From an uncultured Stenotrophomonas sp. (lineage in GTDB: Bacteria; Pseudomonadota; Gammaproteobacteria; Xanthomonadales; Xanthomonadaceae): DNA of 64,000 nucleotides. Each line of letters starts with the position of its first letter. Position 1 is the stretch's first letter. Location: NCBI GenBank assembly GCA_913775725.1, contig CAJYNG010000011.1:1-64000 (forward strand), written 5' to 3'. The translations under genes were made by a program, and so were the position numbers. The notes under the pieces were generated by a model. It saw only the letters and a program-made list of their open reading frames with translations. It was not told the DNA's origin and searched no databases. Below are positions 1 to 10,322 of the stretch, one piece after another.

Positions 1-125
1 ACAATTTGTGGACTGGTACAACCACCGTCGGCTGCACAGTGCCAACGGCCTTGTGCCACCTGCGCTCCGTGAAGTGCAGGTGGCCTGAACTCCCTTTGGG
101 AGTGTCCAAAAATACTTGACCACCA
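1..125 (+). mobile_element. Right end of an IS3-family insertion sequence
   Basis: This is the transposase tail plus about 37 bases of non-coding end. The stretch 103-125 (TGTCCAAAAATACTTGACCA and the next few bases, ending in CA) resembles IS3-family terminal repeats, which end in TG...CA. The exact edge (125 or 127) cannot be fixed without the left end. The element abuts the hda region, so it marks a junction where chromosomal synteny may be interrupted. Confidence 0.55.
2..88 (+). CDS. IS3-family transposase (integrase domain), C-terminal fragment
   Basis: Only the last 28 codons are inside the window, entering open from the left edge and ending at TGA 86-88. The reading QFVDWYNHRRLH...PPALRE is the typical end of an IS3-type orfB DDE integrase core: the WYN-x2-R-x-H pattern is what these proteins carry shortly before their C-terminus. 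Nothing upstream is visible, so it is unknown whether the element is intact. The subgroup cannot be named from this fragment. The sequence that follows looks like the element's right terminal repeat. Confidence 0.75.
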   Translation, partial: QFVDWYNHRRLHSANGLVPPALREVQVA

Positions 126-187
126 CAGGTTCACGGCGTCCCCGCAAACCCACAGCGCCCCGCCTCCCCCTCAGGAAGCCAGCTTTT

Positions 188-241
188 GACGTTGACGTTG
201 ACGTTGCTTCGGCTTCGGCGGGTGCAGGGCGCAGCCCTGCA
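188..241. repeat. Hexamer tandem repeat and short hairpin downstream of hda
   Basis: GACGTT occurs three times in tandem at 188-205. It is followed by TTCGGC repeats and a perfect 8-bp hairpin, TGCAGGGC/GCCCTGCA with a 3-base loop, at 223-241. The hairpin lies just past the hda stop and could help end the minus-strand transcript, but there is no T-run on either strand, so a terminator call is weak. Nothing else recognisable lies in 126-255. Confidence 0.4.
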
Positions 242-255
242 AACAAACCCCACCC

Positions 256-963
256 TCAGTAACGAGGCCGGCCTTCTTCCAGCACCTGGCGCAGGAACGG
301 CACGGTGATCCGCCGCTTCGCCGCCAGCGACTCGCGGTCCAGCCAGTCCAGCAGTGTGATCAACCCACCCAGCTCACGGCCGGTGTGCGACAGCAGCCAC
401 TCGATGGACGCCTCGTCGATGGCCAGGCCACGCCGCAGCGCGCGTTCGCGCAGCACCGCTGCCCGCCCTTCCTCGTCCAGCGGCTGCAGCAGCACACGCA
501 CGCACTGGCCCAGCCGCGAACGCAGGTCGGGCAGTACCAGGCCCAGTTCTTCCGGCGCCTTCTGCGCCGTGTACAGCACGGTCACGCCCGCAGCGCGCGC
601 GCGGTTGTGGAAATCAAACAGCGCGATCTCGTCTTCGCGGTTGCCGGCGACCTCGTCCAGGCCGTCCAGTGCCACCAGCTCGCGCACCTCCAGCCCATCC
701 AGCGCCGCACGCACGCGGCCGGCCGCACTGGCCAGCGGCACGTAGGTCGGCAGCCGCCCAGCCTGCTCGGCGCTGGAGCACATCGCCAGCGCCTGATGGG
801 TCTTGCCCGTGCCCGCCGCACCTTCCAGGTAGACCCAGTCGTGGCTGGCACCCACCGCAATCGCGCGCAGCTGCGCCAGCGCGCCATCCGGCGCGCCGAT
901 GAAGGTCTCCAGGCGCTGGTCCCGCGGGTAATGCAGGGCCAGCGGCAGTTGCGGCACACCCAT
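256..963 (-). CDS. hda: DnaA-related regulatory protein Hda
   Basis: About 235 aa, AAA+ family. Hda promotes hydrolysis of DnaA-bound ATP on the sliding clamp after replication starts. The N-terminus carries a clamp-binding-like QLPLAL motif at residues ~5-10. Walker A reads GAAGTGKTH at ~48-56 and Walker B LVALDGLDEV at ~96-105. It lacks the DnaA DNA-binding domain, as Hda does. The preferred start is ATG 963, which overlaps the perM stop as TGATG; a GTG at 966 is the alternative. It is translationally coupled to the upstream permease gene, an arrangement I recall from other gammaproteobacteria. Confidence 0.93.
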   Translation of the reverse strand: MGVPQLPLALHYPRDQRLETFIGAPDGALAQLRAIAVGASHDWVYLEGAAGTGKTHQALAMCSSAEQAGRLPTYVPLASAAGRVRAALDGLEVRELVALDGLDEVAGNREDEIALFDFHNRARAAGVTVLYTAQKAPEELGLVLPDLRSRLGQCVRVLLQPLDEEGRAAVLRERALRRGLAIDEASIEWLLSHTGRELGGLITLLDWLDRESLAAKRRITVPFLRQVLEEGRPRY

Positions 964-2132
964 CACTTCAGGTCGGGGCCCTTGTCGTTCGGAATGATGA
1001 TATGGGGGGCGTCGACCACGCCATCAAGCACGATCGCCGGCTTCTCGCCCACGTACAGCTCGCTCTGGCGATAACGCTGGTGCGCGTAGCGCAGCAGCAC
1101 GTTGGTCACCGCTGCCACCGGCAGCGCCAGCAGCATGCCGAGGAAGCCGAACAGCTGGCCACCAGCCATCACCGCGAAGATCACCGCCACGGGGTGCAGG
1201 CCGATCTTGTCGCCGACGATGCGCGGGGTCAGCACGTAGCTCTCCAGCAGCTGGCCCACGGTGAACACCACGCCCACCAGGATCAGCAGCTTCAGGTCGA
1301 AGCCCTGCGCCTGCACCAGTGCGGCCACCACCGCCATCAGGATGCCGGTGGTCGCGCCCAGATAGGGAATGAAGCTGATCAGGCCGGCAATCAGGCCGAT
1401 CAGCAGGCCCAGCTTGAGGCCGACCAGCGACAGGCCACCGGCATAGATCACGCCCAGCGCCAGCATCACCAGGAACTGCCCACGGATGAACGCACCCAGC
1501 ACTTCGTTGGACTCACGCGCCAGCGCGCTGATGGTGCCGATCTGGTTGCGCGGAATCACCGACGCCACCCGCTCGACCAGCTTGTCCCAGTCGCGCAGGA
1601 AGTAGAACGCCAGGATCGGCAGCAGCAAGATGTTGACCACCCAGGTCACCATCGCAAAACCCGAGCGCGAGACGTAGCCCATGAAGGTGGTGGCAAAGCC
1701 GCCGGCCTGCTGCCAGTGGCTGCGCACCCATTCAATCAGACGGTCCGGATCCATCCACTGCATCACTTCCAGGCCGGTCTTCTGCTCGAACCAGGGGATG
1801 CCCTTTTCCATCAACCACGCCTGTGCCTGCGGCGCGACCGCGATCAGGGTGGTGATCTGGCGCTCGATCATCGGCACCAGCACCAGCAGCAGCGCCACGA
1901 TCACCAGCACCATCGCCGCGAACACCAGCACCACGCCGGTCATGCGCGAGCGGCCGGTGGCCTCGATGCGGTCCACCAGCGGGTCGCCCAGCCAGGCCAG
2001 CGCCAGCGCCAGCACGAACGGGGTCAGGATCGGCGCCAGCAGCCACACCACCCAGCCGACCAGGCCGGCGAACAGGATGTACTTCAGGCGGCGCAGGAAC
2101 TGCGCGATTTCCGCTTCCGGGGTCAGAGTCAT
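963..2132 (-). CDS. AI-2E family transporter (PerM-like permease)
   Basis: 389 aa integral membrane protein. Hydrophobic segments are visible at ~17-50 and ~60-85, then a soluble stretch, then ~150-175 and a C-terminal bundle at ~200-350. The conserved C-terminal part ([14 protein letters not shown], and later [17 protein letters not shown]) is the signature of the AI-2E/PerM (UPF0118) family. Members are proposed exporters, including ion/proton antiporters and putative autoinducer-2 transporters; the substrate here is unknown. The start overlaps the upstream DUF2066 stop by 4 bases (ATGA) and its own stop overlaps the hda start, so the three genes form a tight minus-strand operon. Confidence 0.88.
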   Translation of the reverse strand: MTLTPEAEIAQFLRRLKYILFAGLVGWVVWLLAPILTPFVLALALAWLGDPLVDRIEATGRSRMTGVVLVFAAMVLVIVALLLVLVPMIERQITTLIAVAPQAQAWLMEKGIPWFEQKTGLEVMQWMDPDRLIEWVRSHWQQAGGFATTFMGYVSRSGFAMVTWVVNILLLPILAFYFLRDWDKLVERVASVIPRNQIGTISALARESNEVLGAFIRGQFLVMLALGVIYAGGLSLVGLKLGLLIGLIAGLISFIPYLGATTGILMAVVAALVQAQGFDLKLLILVGVVFTVGQLLESYVLTPRIVGDKIGLHPVAVIFAVMAGGQLFGFLGMLLALPVAAVTNVLLRYAHQRYRQSELYVGEKPAIVLDGVVDAPHIIIPNDKGPDLK

Positions 2133-3268
2133 CGCAGGCGGTACTCGTTGCTGACCGGCGGGGCCACCGGGGTACCGGTGGTGTCATCGATCGGCGTCGG
2201 CAGGGCCGGCAGCGGTGCGCTCGGCACCAGTACGCCGTTGTCGCCCAGCATGCGGTTGAAGCCGGCCAGGCCAGTGGTCATCTCCAGGCTCAGCTCCAGC
2301 TGGCCGGCCGAAGCGTGCAGCGGGGTGACGTTGCGCACCACCGACACCTCGCGCAGGCCGGCAGCCAGGCGCAGGTAGTCGTCGGCGCTGTTGATGCCGG
2401 TGACCACCACCCGGTAGGTGCCGGCCTGGCCGACAGCCGCGCCGGCCTTGGCATAGCGCTTGACCAGCGCATCGGCGGCACCATCGGCACCGGCAGCCAT
2501 CGCGCGCATCGCGTTGGCGTCCTTGCTGGTCCACTTGTTCAGCTCACGGCCGTTGTCGACGAATACCCAGTCCGCCTGCCAGCCACCGTTGGCGCGGTAC
2601 AGCTTGCCGATCAGCTGCATCGGCGGCGAGTAGCGCGAGGAGGCGCGGGCCACGGCGGCGCTGTCCTGGCGCCAGATGGCACCGGCCAGTGCCTGTTCGG
2701 CGGCACCACCGCTGGGCAGGCCGAGCTTGTAGCCGCGCTCGATGGCGCGGTTCAGCAATGGGCGGGCGGCGTTGGCCTGCTGCACGCTGACCAGGCGCGG
2801 ACCGCTGCCGTCGTCGACGGCCAGCCACAGCACCGGCTTCGGTCGCGGCTGCGGCCACAAGGGCAGGCCCAGCGCCGACACCAGCGAATCAACGTCATCC
2901 TCGCGGAAGCGGGCGACCAGCAGCGTCCGGAAGCTTGGGGCACCGCCAGCGCCCACGCTCTGGTCCTGCTTGTAGTCGTAGCTGGCCACGTAATCCTTGG
3001 CATTGCGCAGCGCCTGCGCCACGCCAGGGCGCGACATCACGCTGCGATCGCCGGACAATTTGCCCAGTACGACGCTCAAGGCGCGGGCCAGGGCGCCGTT
3101 GCGATCGGCTTCGGCTTGGCTGTTGACGGGCACTTCGGCCTCGTACGCACCACTGGCTGTGGCGACATCACCCTCGGTGCGAAGGCCGCTCTGGGCCATC
3201 GTGGCCACCGGCAGGCTCAGCGCAAGGAGCAGGGTCAGAATCAGGCTGCGGCGCATCAGGACATCCAT
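2129..3268 (-). CDS. DUF2066 domain-containing exported protein
   Basis: About 379 aa. After the start (ATG 3268; ATG 3256 is equally possible) comes a classic signal peptide, a basic RRS followed by a Leu-rich core ending VATMAQ. The mature part has the DUF2066 layout seen next to perM-hda in xanthomonads: an early ...[18 protein letters not shown] block, a central QLIGKL...WQADWVF block, and a Leu/Ala-rich C-terminus. Function is unknown; a periplasmic location is inferred from the signal. It is first in the perM-hda operon and is divergent from purM. Confidence 0.85.
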   Translation of the reverse strand: MDVLMRRSLILTLLLALSLPVATMAQSGLRTEGDVATASGAYEAEVPVNSQAEADRNGALARALSVVLGKLSGDRSVMSRPGVAQALRNAKDYVASYDYKQDQSVGAGGAPSFRTLLVARFREDDVDSLVSALGLPLWPQPRPKPVLWLAVDDGSGPRLVSVQQANAARPLLNRAIERGYKLGLPSGGAAEQALAGAIWRQDSAAVARASSRYSPPMQLIGKLYRANGGWQADWVFVDNGRELNKWTSKDANAMRAMAAGADGAADALVKRYAKAGAAVGQAGTYRVVVTGINSADDYLRLAAGLREVSVVRNVTPLHASAGQLELSLEMTTGLAGFNRMLGDNGVLVPSAPLPALPTPIDDTTGTPVAPPVSNEYRLR

Positions 3269-3367
3269 TGGCTCGACGTATCCGGGGGAATTGTTGCCCG
3301 AATACGGCCTTTGCGCCAATGCGGCCTGTTAAAATCGCCCGTTCAACCCCTGCCAGCGCCGACGCCC

Positions 3368-4426
3368 GTGACCAACACCCCGTCTTCCGCCCCCTCCCCC
3401 CTCACCTACCGTGACGCGGGTGTCGACATCGACGCCGGCAACGAGCTGGTCGAGCGGATCAAGCCCCTGGTCAAGCGCAGCTTCCGCCCGGAAGTGATGG
3501 GCGGCCTGGGTGGCTTCGGCGCCCTGTTCGACCTGTCCAACAAGTACCGCGAGCCGGTGCTGGTGTCGGGCACCGACGGCGTGGGCACCAAGCTGAAGCT
3601 GGCCCACCAGCTGAACCGCCACGATACGATCGGCATCGACCTGGTCGCCATGTGCGTGAACGACGTGCTGGTGCAGGGCGCCGAGCCGCTGTTCTTCCTG
3701 GACTACTTCGCCACCGGCAAGCTGGACATCGACACCGCTGCGGCGGTCGTGGGCGGCATCGCCAACGGCTGCACCGAGGCCGGCTGCGCGCTGATCGGCG
3801 GCGAAACCGCTGAAATGCCCGACATGTACGCCCCGGGCGAGTACGACCTGGCCGGCTTCACGGTGGCCGCGGTCGAGAAGAGCGAGCTGAAGGACGGCGC
3901 CAGCGTGGCTGCCGGCGACGTGCTGATCGGCATCGCCTCGTCCGGCCCGCACTCCAACGGCTACTCGCTGGTGCGCCGGATCTACGACCGTGCCGGCCGC
4001 CCGGCCGAGCTGGAGCTGGAAGGCGGCGTGAAGCTGGTCGATGCGCTGATGGCGCCGACCCGCCTGTACGTCAAGCCGATCCTGTCGCTGCTGAAGGCGC
4101 ACGGCGCCGCCATCCACGGCATGGCCCACATCACCGGTGGCGGCCTGACCGAGAACATCATCCGCGTGGTGCCCGAAGGCCTCGGCCTGGACATCCAGGC
4201 CTCGTCCTGGACCCTGCCGCCGGTGTTCCAGTGGCTGCAGAAGGAAGGCGCGGTGGCCGACAGCGAGATGTGGCGCACCTTCAACTGCGGCATCGGCTTC
4301 GTGCTGATCGTGGCGCCGGACCAGGTGGCGGCGGTGTCCGATGCGGTCAAGGCGCAGGGCCTGGAGCACTGGACCATCGGCCAGGTGGTCACCGCCGAAG
4401 GCGCCGAGCGCGTCCACATCGGCTGA
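3368..4426 (+). CDS. purM: Phosphoribosylformylglycinamidine cyclo-ligase (AIR synthetase)
   Basis: 352 aa, the usual PurM length. It catalyses ATP-dependent closure of FGAM to aminoimidazole ribonucleotide in purine synthesis. Visible motifs are [14 protein letters not shown] at the N-terminus, the [12 protein letters not shown] substrate/ATP segment, [12 protein letters not shown], and [13 protein letters not shown]. The frame stays open far upstream, but homology begins shortly after the GTG at 3368, which is taken as the start. purN follows after three small genes, an order I recall from Xanthomonadaceae. Confidence 0.96.
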   Translation: MTNTPSSAPSPLTYRDAGVDIDAGNELVERIKPLVKRSFRPEVMGGLGGFGALFDLSNKYREPVLVSGTDGVGTKLKLAHQLNRHDTIGIDLVAMCVNDVLVQGAEPLFFLDYFATGKLDIDTAAAVVGGIANGCTEAGCALIGGETAEMPDMYAPGEYDLAGFTVAAVEKSELKDGASVAAGDVLIGIASSGPHSNGYSLVRRIYDRAGRPAELELEGGVKLVDALMAPTRLYVKPILSLLKAHGAAIHGMAHITGGGLTENIIRVVPEGLGLDIQASSWTLPPVFQWLQKEGAVADSEMWRTFNCGIGFVLIVAPDQVAAVSDAVKAQGLEHWTIGQVVTAEGAERVHIG

Positions 4427-4448
4427 TCCCGGCAACCCAGGAGCCCGC

Positions 4449-4937
4449 ATGGACGCAACGCCCCCCTTGTCGCCCGCCCCCGTGCCGCCGCCGCTGGCGA
4501 CGGTAACGGTGTTCAGCGCGCAGGATGCCGACCACCTGCGCATGCTGGCCATCGCGCACTACGTGGTCGGCGCCCTGATCGCGCTGTTCTCGCTGATCTT
4601 CATCATCCACATCGTGCTGGGCATCACCGCGCTCACCGGCAACCTGCCGATGAATTCCGGCGGCCAGCCGTCGTCGCCGGCCGAGGAGCGCCTGTTCGGC
4701 TGGATGTTCACCATCGTCGGCTGCATCATCGTGTTCGGTGGCGTGACCCTGGGCGCGTTCGTGGCCTACGCCGGCCGCTGCCTGAGCCGTCGCCGCCGCT
4801 ACCTGCTGTGCCTGATCGTGGCCGGCCTGGCCTGCCTGTTCGCGCCGATCGGCACCGCGCTGGGGGTGTTCAGCCTGATCACCCTGGTGCGCCCGCAGGT
4901 CAAGTCCGCCTTCGACCTTCCCGCCGCGACCGCATGA
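4449..4937 (+). CDS. Small integral membrane protein, unknown function
   Basis: 162 aa. A Pro-rich N-terminal tail (PPLSPAPVPPPL) precedes about four hydrophobic segments at ~34-60, ~82-108 and ~118-145. There is a basic RRRRR cluster between the last two. An AGGAG ribosome site lies 6 bases before the ATG. The stop overlaps the next gene's start (ATGA). I do not recognise a named family. The position between purM and purN suggests co-transcription but not a purine role. Confidence 0.8.
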   Translation: MDATPPLSPAPVPPPLATVTVFSAQDADHLRMLAIAHYVVGALIALFSLIFIIHIVLGITALTGNLPMNSGGQPSSPAEERLFGWMFTIVGCIIVFGGVTLGAFVAYAGRCLSRRRRYLLCLIVAGLACLFAPIGTALGVFSLITLVRPQVKSAFDLPAATA

Positions 4938-5356
4938 CCGCCTCCGGCAATCCGCCGCCGCTGCCAACTCAGACACTGGCGCAGCTGCAGCTGACCAGCC
5001 ATCTGCAGACGCTGAAAGTGCTGTTCTACGCATTGGCCGGCTTCCATTGGGTCGCCACAGTGGCGTTCCTCGGCCTCAGCGGCTGGGTGGCCCAGTCACG
5101 CGGGCTGGACGATGCCTGGATGCTGACCACGGTCTATGCGTCGATCGCCGTGCTGGCCGCCGTGCTGGGGTTCGTGCAGCTGCACACCGCGCGCCAGCTG
5201 TCACATCGCACCGGGCTGGTCTGGTGCCAGCGCGCAGCCTGGCTGGGCGTGCTGGCCGGCCCGCTGGGCATGGCCTTGGCCGCCTATGCCTGGGTGTTCC
5301 TGTCCAAGCCTGAAATGGCCGCGCTGTTCGACCGCGGCGACCACCTCAGTGTCTGA
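4934..5356 (+). CDS. Small membrane protein, unknown function
   Basis: 140 aa, starting inside the previous stop codon. It has three hydrophobic segments at ~28-55, ~65-85 and ~100-125, with a QLQLTSHLQTLKVLFYALAG entry helix. It resembles its neighbour in layout (Pro-rich start, cytoplasmic helix, membrane bundle), so the two may be a diverged pair or partners. No family is recognised. Confidence 0.75.
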   Translation: MTASGNPPPLPTQTLAQLQLTSHLQTLKVLFYALAGFHWVATVAFLGLSGWVAQSRGLDDAWMLTTVYASIAVLAAVLGFVQLHTARQLSHRTGLVWCQRAAWLGVLAGPLGMALAAYAWVFLSKPEMAALFDRGDHLSV

Positions 5357-5397
5357 ACCTGCCGGCAGACGCCCCGTCCTTTCCTGATCGATTTCCC

Positions 5398-6060
5398 ATG
5401 TCCGCGCCTGCCCTCCCGACGACCGCTTCGCCCACCACCCACCGTTTCTCGGGCCCCAAGAAGCTGGCCTTTGCCGCCGTGCTGGCGGTGTTCGCCATCA
5501 GCTGGGTCCACCCGCTGTGGCCTACCGAACAGGCCCTGCACAGCACCCTGACCGTGATCGGGCTGGCCGCGCTGCTGTGGGTCGACCGTCGCGGCGGCTG
5601 GCTGGGCAACGGCGCCTTCATCGCCATCTGCGGCTTCATCGCCCTGCACTGCGTGGCCGCGCGCTGGCTGTATTCCAACGTGCCCTACGACGCCTGGGCG
5701 CAGACGCTGACCGGCGGGTCGCCGAATGCGGCCTTCGGCTGGCAGCGCAACCATTTCGACCGCCTCATCCACTTCCTGTTCGGTGTCTGCTTCACCCCCG
5801 CGCTGCTGCAGCTGGCCCGTCACGCGTGGCCGGCGCTGCGCCTGGGCCAGGCCTTCACCCTGGCGGTGATGACGGTGATGTGTGCCAGCCTGGTCTACGA
5901 ATGGTTCGAGTGGGCCATCGCGCTGGCGCTGTCACCGGATGCCGCCGAGGCCTACAACGGGCAGCAGGGCGACATGTGGGACGCGCACGCCGACATGCTG
6001 ATGGCCACCCTCGGCAGCCTGCTGGTCTGGCCGCTGATCCGCCGGAGCGCCCAGCAGTGA
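5398..6060 (+). CDS. DUF2238 (YjdF-like) inner-membrane protein
   Basis: 220 aa, six hydrophobic segments. The pattern FDRLIHFLFGVCFTPALLQL followed by YEWFEWAIAL and GQQGDMWDAHADMLMATLGSLL matches DUF2238/YjdF membrane proteins, whose conserved Asp/His/Glu residues (DRLIHF, EWFEW, DAHADM) sit at membrane faces. Function is unknown. It overlaps purN by 4 bases (GTGA), so it is in the purM-purN transcription unit. Confidence 0.87.
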   Translation: MSAPALPTTASPTTHRFSGPKKLAFAAVLAVFAISWVHPLWPTEQALHSTLTVIGLAALLWVDRRGGWLGNGAFIAICGFIALHCVAARWLYSNVPYDAWAQTLTGGSPNAAFGWQRNHFDRLIHFLFGVCFTPALLQLARHAWPALRLGQAFTLAVMTVMCASLVYEWFEWAIALALSPDAAEAYNGQQGDMWDAHADMLMATLGSLLVWPLIRRSAQQ

Positions 6061-6716
6061 CCGCGCCCACCCGCATTGCCGTGCTTGCCTCCGGCCGCGG
6101 CAGCAACCTGCAGGCCATCCTCGATGCCATTGCCGACGGCCGCCTGCCGGCCCAGGTGGTCGGTGTGTTTTCCGACCGCCCCGCCGCAGAGGCCCTGCAG
6201 CGCGTCGCACCGGACCTGCGCTGGGCGCACGCACCGAAGTCCTTCAGTGACCGCGCCAGCTACGAGCAGGCGCTCGGCGATGCGCTGGCCGCCGTACACC
6301 CGGACTGGATCGTCTGCGCCGGCTACATGCGCATCCTCGGCGCGGCCTTCGTGCAGCGCTTCAATGGCCGGCTGGTCAACATCCATCCGTCGCTGCTGCC
6401 GCTGCACAAGGGCCTGGACACCCACGCCCGGGCGCTGCAGGCAGGCGACGCCGAACATGGTGCCAGCGTGCATCTGGTCGTGCCCGAGCTGGATGCGGGC
6501 GCAGTGCTGGCCCAGGTACGTGTACCGGTGCAGCCGGGTGATGACGCGCAGGCCCTGGCCACGCGCGTGCTGGCAGTGGAGCATCCGCTGCTGATCGCCA
6601 CCCTGCAGCTGTTGTGCGCCGGCCGCCTGGCTGAACGGGAGGGCCAGCCGCAACTGGACGGTCACCCCCTGTTTAGCCCATTGGCCCTAGATTCCGCCGG
6701 GAACCTGAACCGGTAG
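6057..6716 (+). CDS. purN: Phosphoribosylglycinamide formyltransferase
   Basis: 219 aa. It transfers the formyl group of 10-formyl-THF to GAR in the third step of purine synthesis. The N-terminal VLASGRGSNLQAI loop binds GAR phosphate; residues in the middle read AGYMRILGAAFV...NIHPSLLP, which contains the catalytic N-x-H, and the later GASVHLVVPELDAG block carries the catalytic Asp. The start is GTG 6057, overlapping the upstream stop. In this family the canonical DxG-containing block is intact, so it should be active. Confidence 0.95.
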   Translation: MTAPTRIAVLASGRGSNLQAILDAIADGRLPAQVVGVFSDRPAAEALQRVAPDLRWAHAPKSFSDRASYEQALGDALAAVHPDWIVCAGYMRILGAAFVQRFNGRLVNIHPSLLPLHKGLDTHARALQAGDAEHGASVHLVVPELDAGAVLAQVRVPVQPGDDAQALATRVLAVEHPLLIATLQLLCAGRLAEREGQPQLDGHPLFSPLALDSAGNLNR

Positions 6717-6783
6717 TCCCCATGCACACGCCCCGCTGACTGCGGGGCTGGCATCCTGCCCCCTCCTGCGGTCCCTGTCCTCC

Positions 6784-7605
6784 ATGAAGACCACGACCCT
6801 GCTGTCCACTTCACTGCTGTTGTCGCTTGCCGTGCTTCCCGGCGTGGGCTGGGGCCAGGCGCAACCGCCTGCGGCCCCTGCGCAGCCGGTACCCGTTGTG
6901 CAGCCACCCGCCGAACCGGCTGTGCCGATGCCTCCGGCACTGGCCTGGGAGCCGCCGCCGCTGCAACCGTTCACCGCCACCTACCAGGCCTTCTACAAGA
7001 GCAAGGAGGCCGGTGATGCCAGCATGCAGGTCACCCACACCGGCGGTAATCAATGGCGGGTGGACATGCAGGTGGTCGGCCGCCGCGGTTTCGCCAGCGT
7101 ACTGGGCCTGAACATCGAGCAGAGCACCGTGTTCGAAGAACGCGGCGGCACCTATGCACCGCTCAGCCAGAGTACGGTGCGCAAGGGCCTGTTCCTGGGC
7201 AAGAAGGCGGTCGGCACCTACAACTGGCAGGCCGGCACCGCGCAATGGACCGGTGACGTCAAGAAGGAACGCGCGCAGCCGATCCCGCTGCAGGCGGGCG
7301 ACCAGAGCGCGCTGCTGATCAACCTGGCGATCATGCGCGATGCCCGTCCGGGCGCCACCATGCATTACCGCTACGTGGACATGGGCAAGGTCCGCGAACA
7401 CGACTACCAGGCCGCACCGCAGACCGAGAACGTCGAGGTCGGCGACCTGTCCTACAACGCGCTGCGGGTCTACCGGACCAACGGTGGCAGAAACGAAACC
7501 ATTCTCTGGATCGCCAACGGTGTCCCCACCCCGGTGCGCATCCTGCAACGCGAAGACGGCGAAGACCGCGTCGATCTGCGCCTGATCGAATACCAAGGAG
7601 TCTGA
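6784..7605 (+). CDS. DUF3108 exported protein (paralogue 1)
   Basis: 273 aa. It has an N-terminal signal peptide (KTTTLLSTSLLLSLAVLPGVGWGQA), then a Pro-rich linker (~25-58) and a DUF3108 domain of ~200 residues. Domain landmarks are TYQAFYKSK, EQSTVFEERGG, YNWQAGTAQWTGDVK, QSALLINLAI and RTNGGRNETILWIA. It is predicted periplasmic or outer-membrane associated; function is unknown. The next gene is a clear paralogue starting 3 bases after this stop, so a tandem duplication within one transcript is inferred. Confidence 0.85.
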   Translation: MKTTTLLSTSLLLSLAVLPGVGWGQAQPPAAPAQPVPVVQPPAEPAVPMPPALAWEPPPLQPFTATYQAFYKSKEAGDASMQVTHTGGNQWRVDMQVVGRRGFASVLGLNIEQSTVFEERGGTYAPLSQSTVRKGLFLGKKAVGTYNWQAGTAQWTGDVKKERAQPIPLQAGDQSALLINLAIMRDARPGATMHYRYVDMGKVREHDYQAAPQTENVEVGDLSYNALRVYRTNGGRNETILWIANGVPTPVRILQREDGEDRVDLRLIEYQGV

Positions 7606-7607
7606 GC

Positions 7608-8291
7608 ATGAATACCCTGACCCGCCCCCTCACCTGGATCGCAGCCGCTGCCCTGACCGTGGCCAGCCTGCCGGCCATGGCCCTGGAACCGTTCAAGGCG
7701 GATTACCTGGCCAGCTACATGGGCATGCAGGCCAACGGCACCATGACCCTGGCCATGGAAGGCAGCAACAAGTGGCGCTACAGCCTGCAGGTGAAGAACC
7801 AGCTGGCCGACCTGAGCCAGAGCACGGTGTTCGAGGAAGTGCGTGGCCAGCTGCGCCCGCTCAGCAGCCAGGACCGTTCGGCGCTGCTGGTGAAGAAGCG
7901 CAACGTGCAGGCCAACTACAACTGGACCAGCAACCAGGCCACCTGGACCGGCGACATCAAGCCGGACCGTGCGGGCCCCATCGCGCTGAAGGCGGGCGAC
8001 ATGGACGCGCTGCTGATCAACCTGGCGATCGCCCGTGACCTGGCCGCCGGCAAGCCGCTGACCTATCGCATGGTCGACGAAGGCCGCATCAAGAACATGA
8101 CGTACCGCGTGATCGGCAAGGAGTCGATCACCGTGGGCGGCAAGAGCTACGAGGCCACCAAGGTCTCGCGCGCCGACGGCAACAAGGAACTGATCGCCTG
8201 GATCGTGCCGGAGTTCCCGGTGCCGGCGCGCATGCTGCAGCGTGAGAGTGGCCGCGATGCCCTGGACCTGACCATCAGGGCGATGAACTGA
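7608..8291 (+). CDS. DUF3108 exported protein (paralogue 2)
   Basis: 227 aa with a signal peptide ending ASLPAMA and then the same DUF3108 landmarks as the preceding gene: QSTVFEEVRG, YNWTSNQATWTGDIK, DALLINLAIARD, ELIAWIVPEFPVPARMLQRE. It lacks the Pro-rich linker of its neighbour. The GGAG ribosome site sits inside the preceding gene's last codons. Function is unknown; the pair shares an operon with, or lies just downstream of, purN. Confidence 0.85.
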   Translation: MNTLTRPLTWIAAAALTVASLPAMALEPFKADYLASYMGMQANGTMTLAMEGSNKWRYSLQVKNQLADLSQSTVFEEVRGQLRPLSSQDRSALLVKKRNVQANYNWTSNQATWTGDIKPDRAGPIALKAGDMDALLINLAIARDLAAGKPLTYRMVDEGRIKNMTYRVIGKESITVGGKSYEATKVSRADGNKELIAWIVPEFPVPARMLQRESGRDALDLTIRAMN

Positions 8292-8296
8292 TTGTT

Positions 8297-8334
8297 GGGG
8301 TCGGATCCCTTCCCCCGGGAAGGGCTCTGACCCC
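8297..8334. repeat. GGGGTC...GACCCC palindromic repeat (copy 1)
   Basis: Inverted repeat with arms GGGGTCGGATCCCTTCCC and GGGAAGGGCTCTGACCCC (two mismatched positions) around a minimal loop. It is one of six copies of the same family in the window, all intergenic. Confidence 0.8.
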
Positions 8335-8349
8335 GGTTGCGACATGGCT

Positions 8350-8387
8350 GGGTCAGAGCCCTTTCCGTCGGAAAGGGCTCCGCCCCC
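8350..8387. repeat. GGGGTC...GACCCC palindromic repeat (copy 2)
   Basis: Second copy 15 bases after the first, reading GGGTCAGAGCCCTTTCC, a short loop, then GGAAAGGGCTCCGCCCCC. It is in the opposite sense of asymmetry to copy 1, so the two form a head-to-head pair like a BIME. Confidence 0.75.
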
Positions 8388-8396
8388 ACGAAAGAG

Positions 8397-8421
8397 AACG
8401 CCCGCTTTCGCGGGCGTTTTC

Positions 8422-8425
<4 letters not shown>
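8397..8425 (+). terminator. Rho-independent terminator after the DUF3108 pair
   Basis: Perfect 8-bp stem ACGCCCGC/GCGGGCGT with a TTTC loop, followed by TTTCTTATTTCTT on the plus strand. It ends the plus-strand purN-DUF3108 transcript. The facing minus-strand EF-hand gene stops at 8422, within the T-run, so the hairpin probably serves both directions. Confidence 0.8.
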
Positions 8426-10037
<1,612 letters not shown>

Positions 10038-10268
10038 TCAGCCGGCTTCGGCCGGGGTCACGGTTTTCAGCGCCAGCGCGTGGATCGCGCCGCCCATCAG
10101 GTCGCCCAGCGTGGCATACACCATGCGGTGGCGGGCCAGCGGCATCTTGCCGGCAAAGGCCTCGCAGACCACGGTCGCTTCGAAATGCACGCCATCGTCG
10201 CCCTGCACGTCGGCGCGGGCGCCGGGCAGGCCGGTTTCGATCAGATTGCGGATGGTGTCGGCGTCCAA
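10038..10268 (-). CDS. BolA family protein (IbaG-like)
   Basis: 76 aa. BolA/IbaG proteins pair with monothiol glutaredoxins in iron-sulfur handling and stress responses. The single KH-like BolA fold is visible, with HFEATVVCEAFAGKMPLARHRMVYATLGDLM containing the conserved [FH]-x-...-RH-R-x-VY pattern and Cys ~35 as a possible ligand. The location immediately 5' of murA is the usual ibaG position. It diverges from kdsD across ~54 bases. Confidence 0.88.
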   Translation of the reverse strand: MDADTIRNLIETGLPGARADVQGDDGVHFEATVVCEAFAGKMPLARHRMVYATLGDLMGGAIHALALKTVTPAEAG

Positions 10269-10322
10269 CGGGCTTTCCTAATAAAATGTGCGTCCATTCT
10301 ACTTCCGCTGCGTGGCGTCCGC

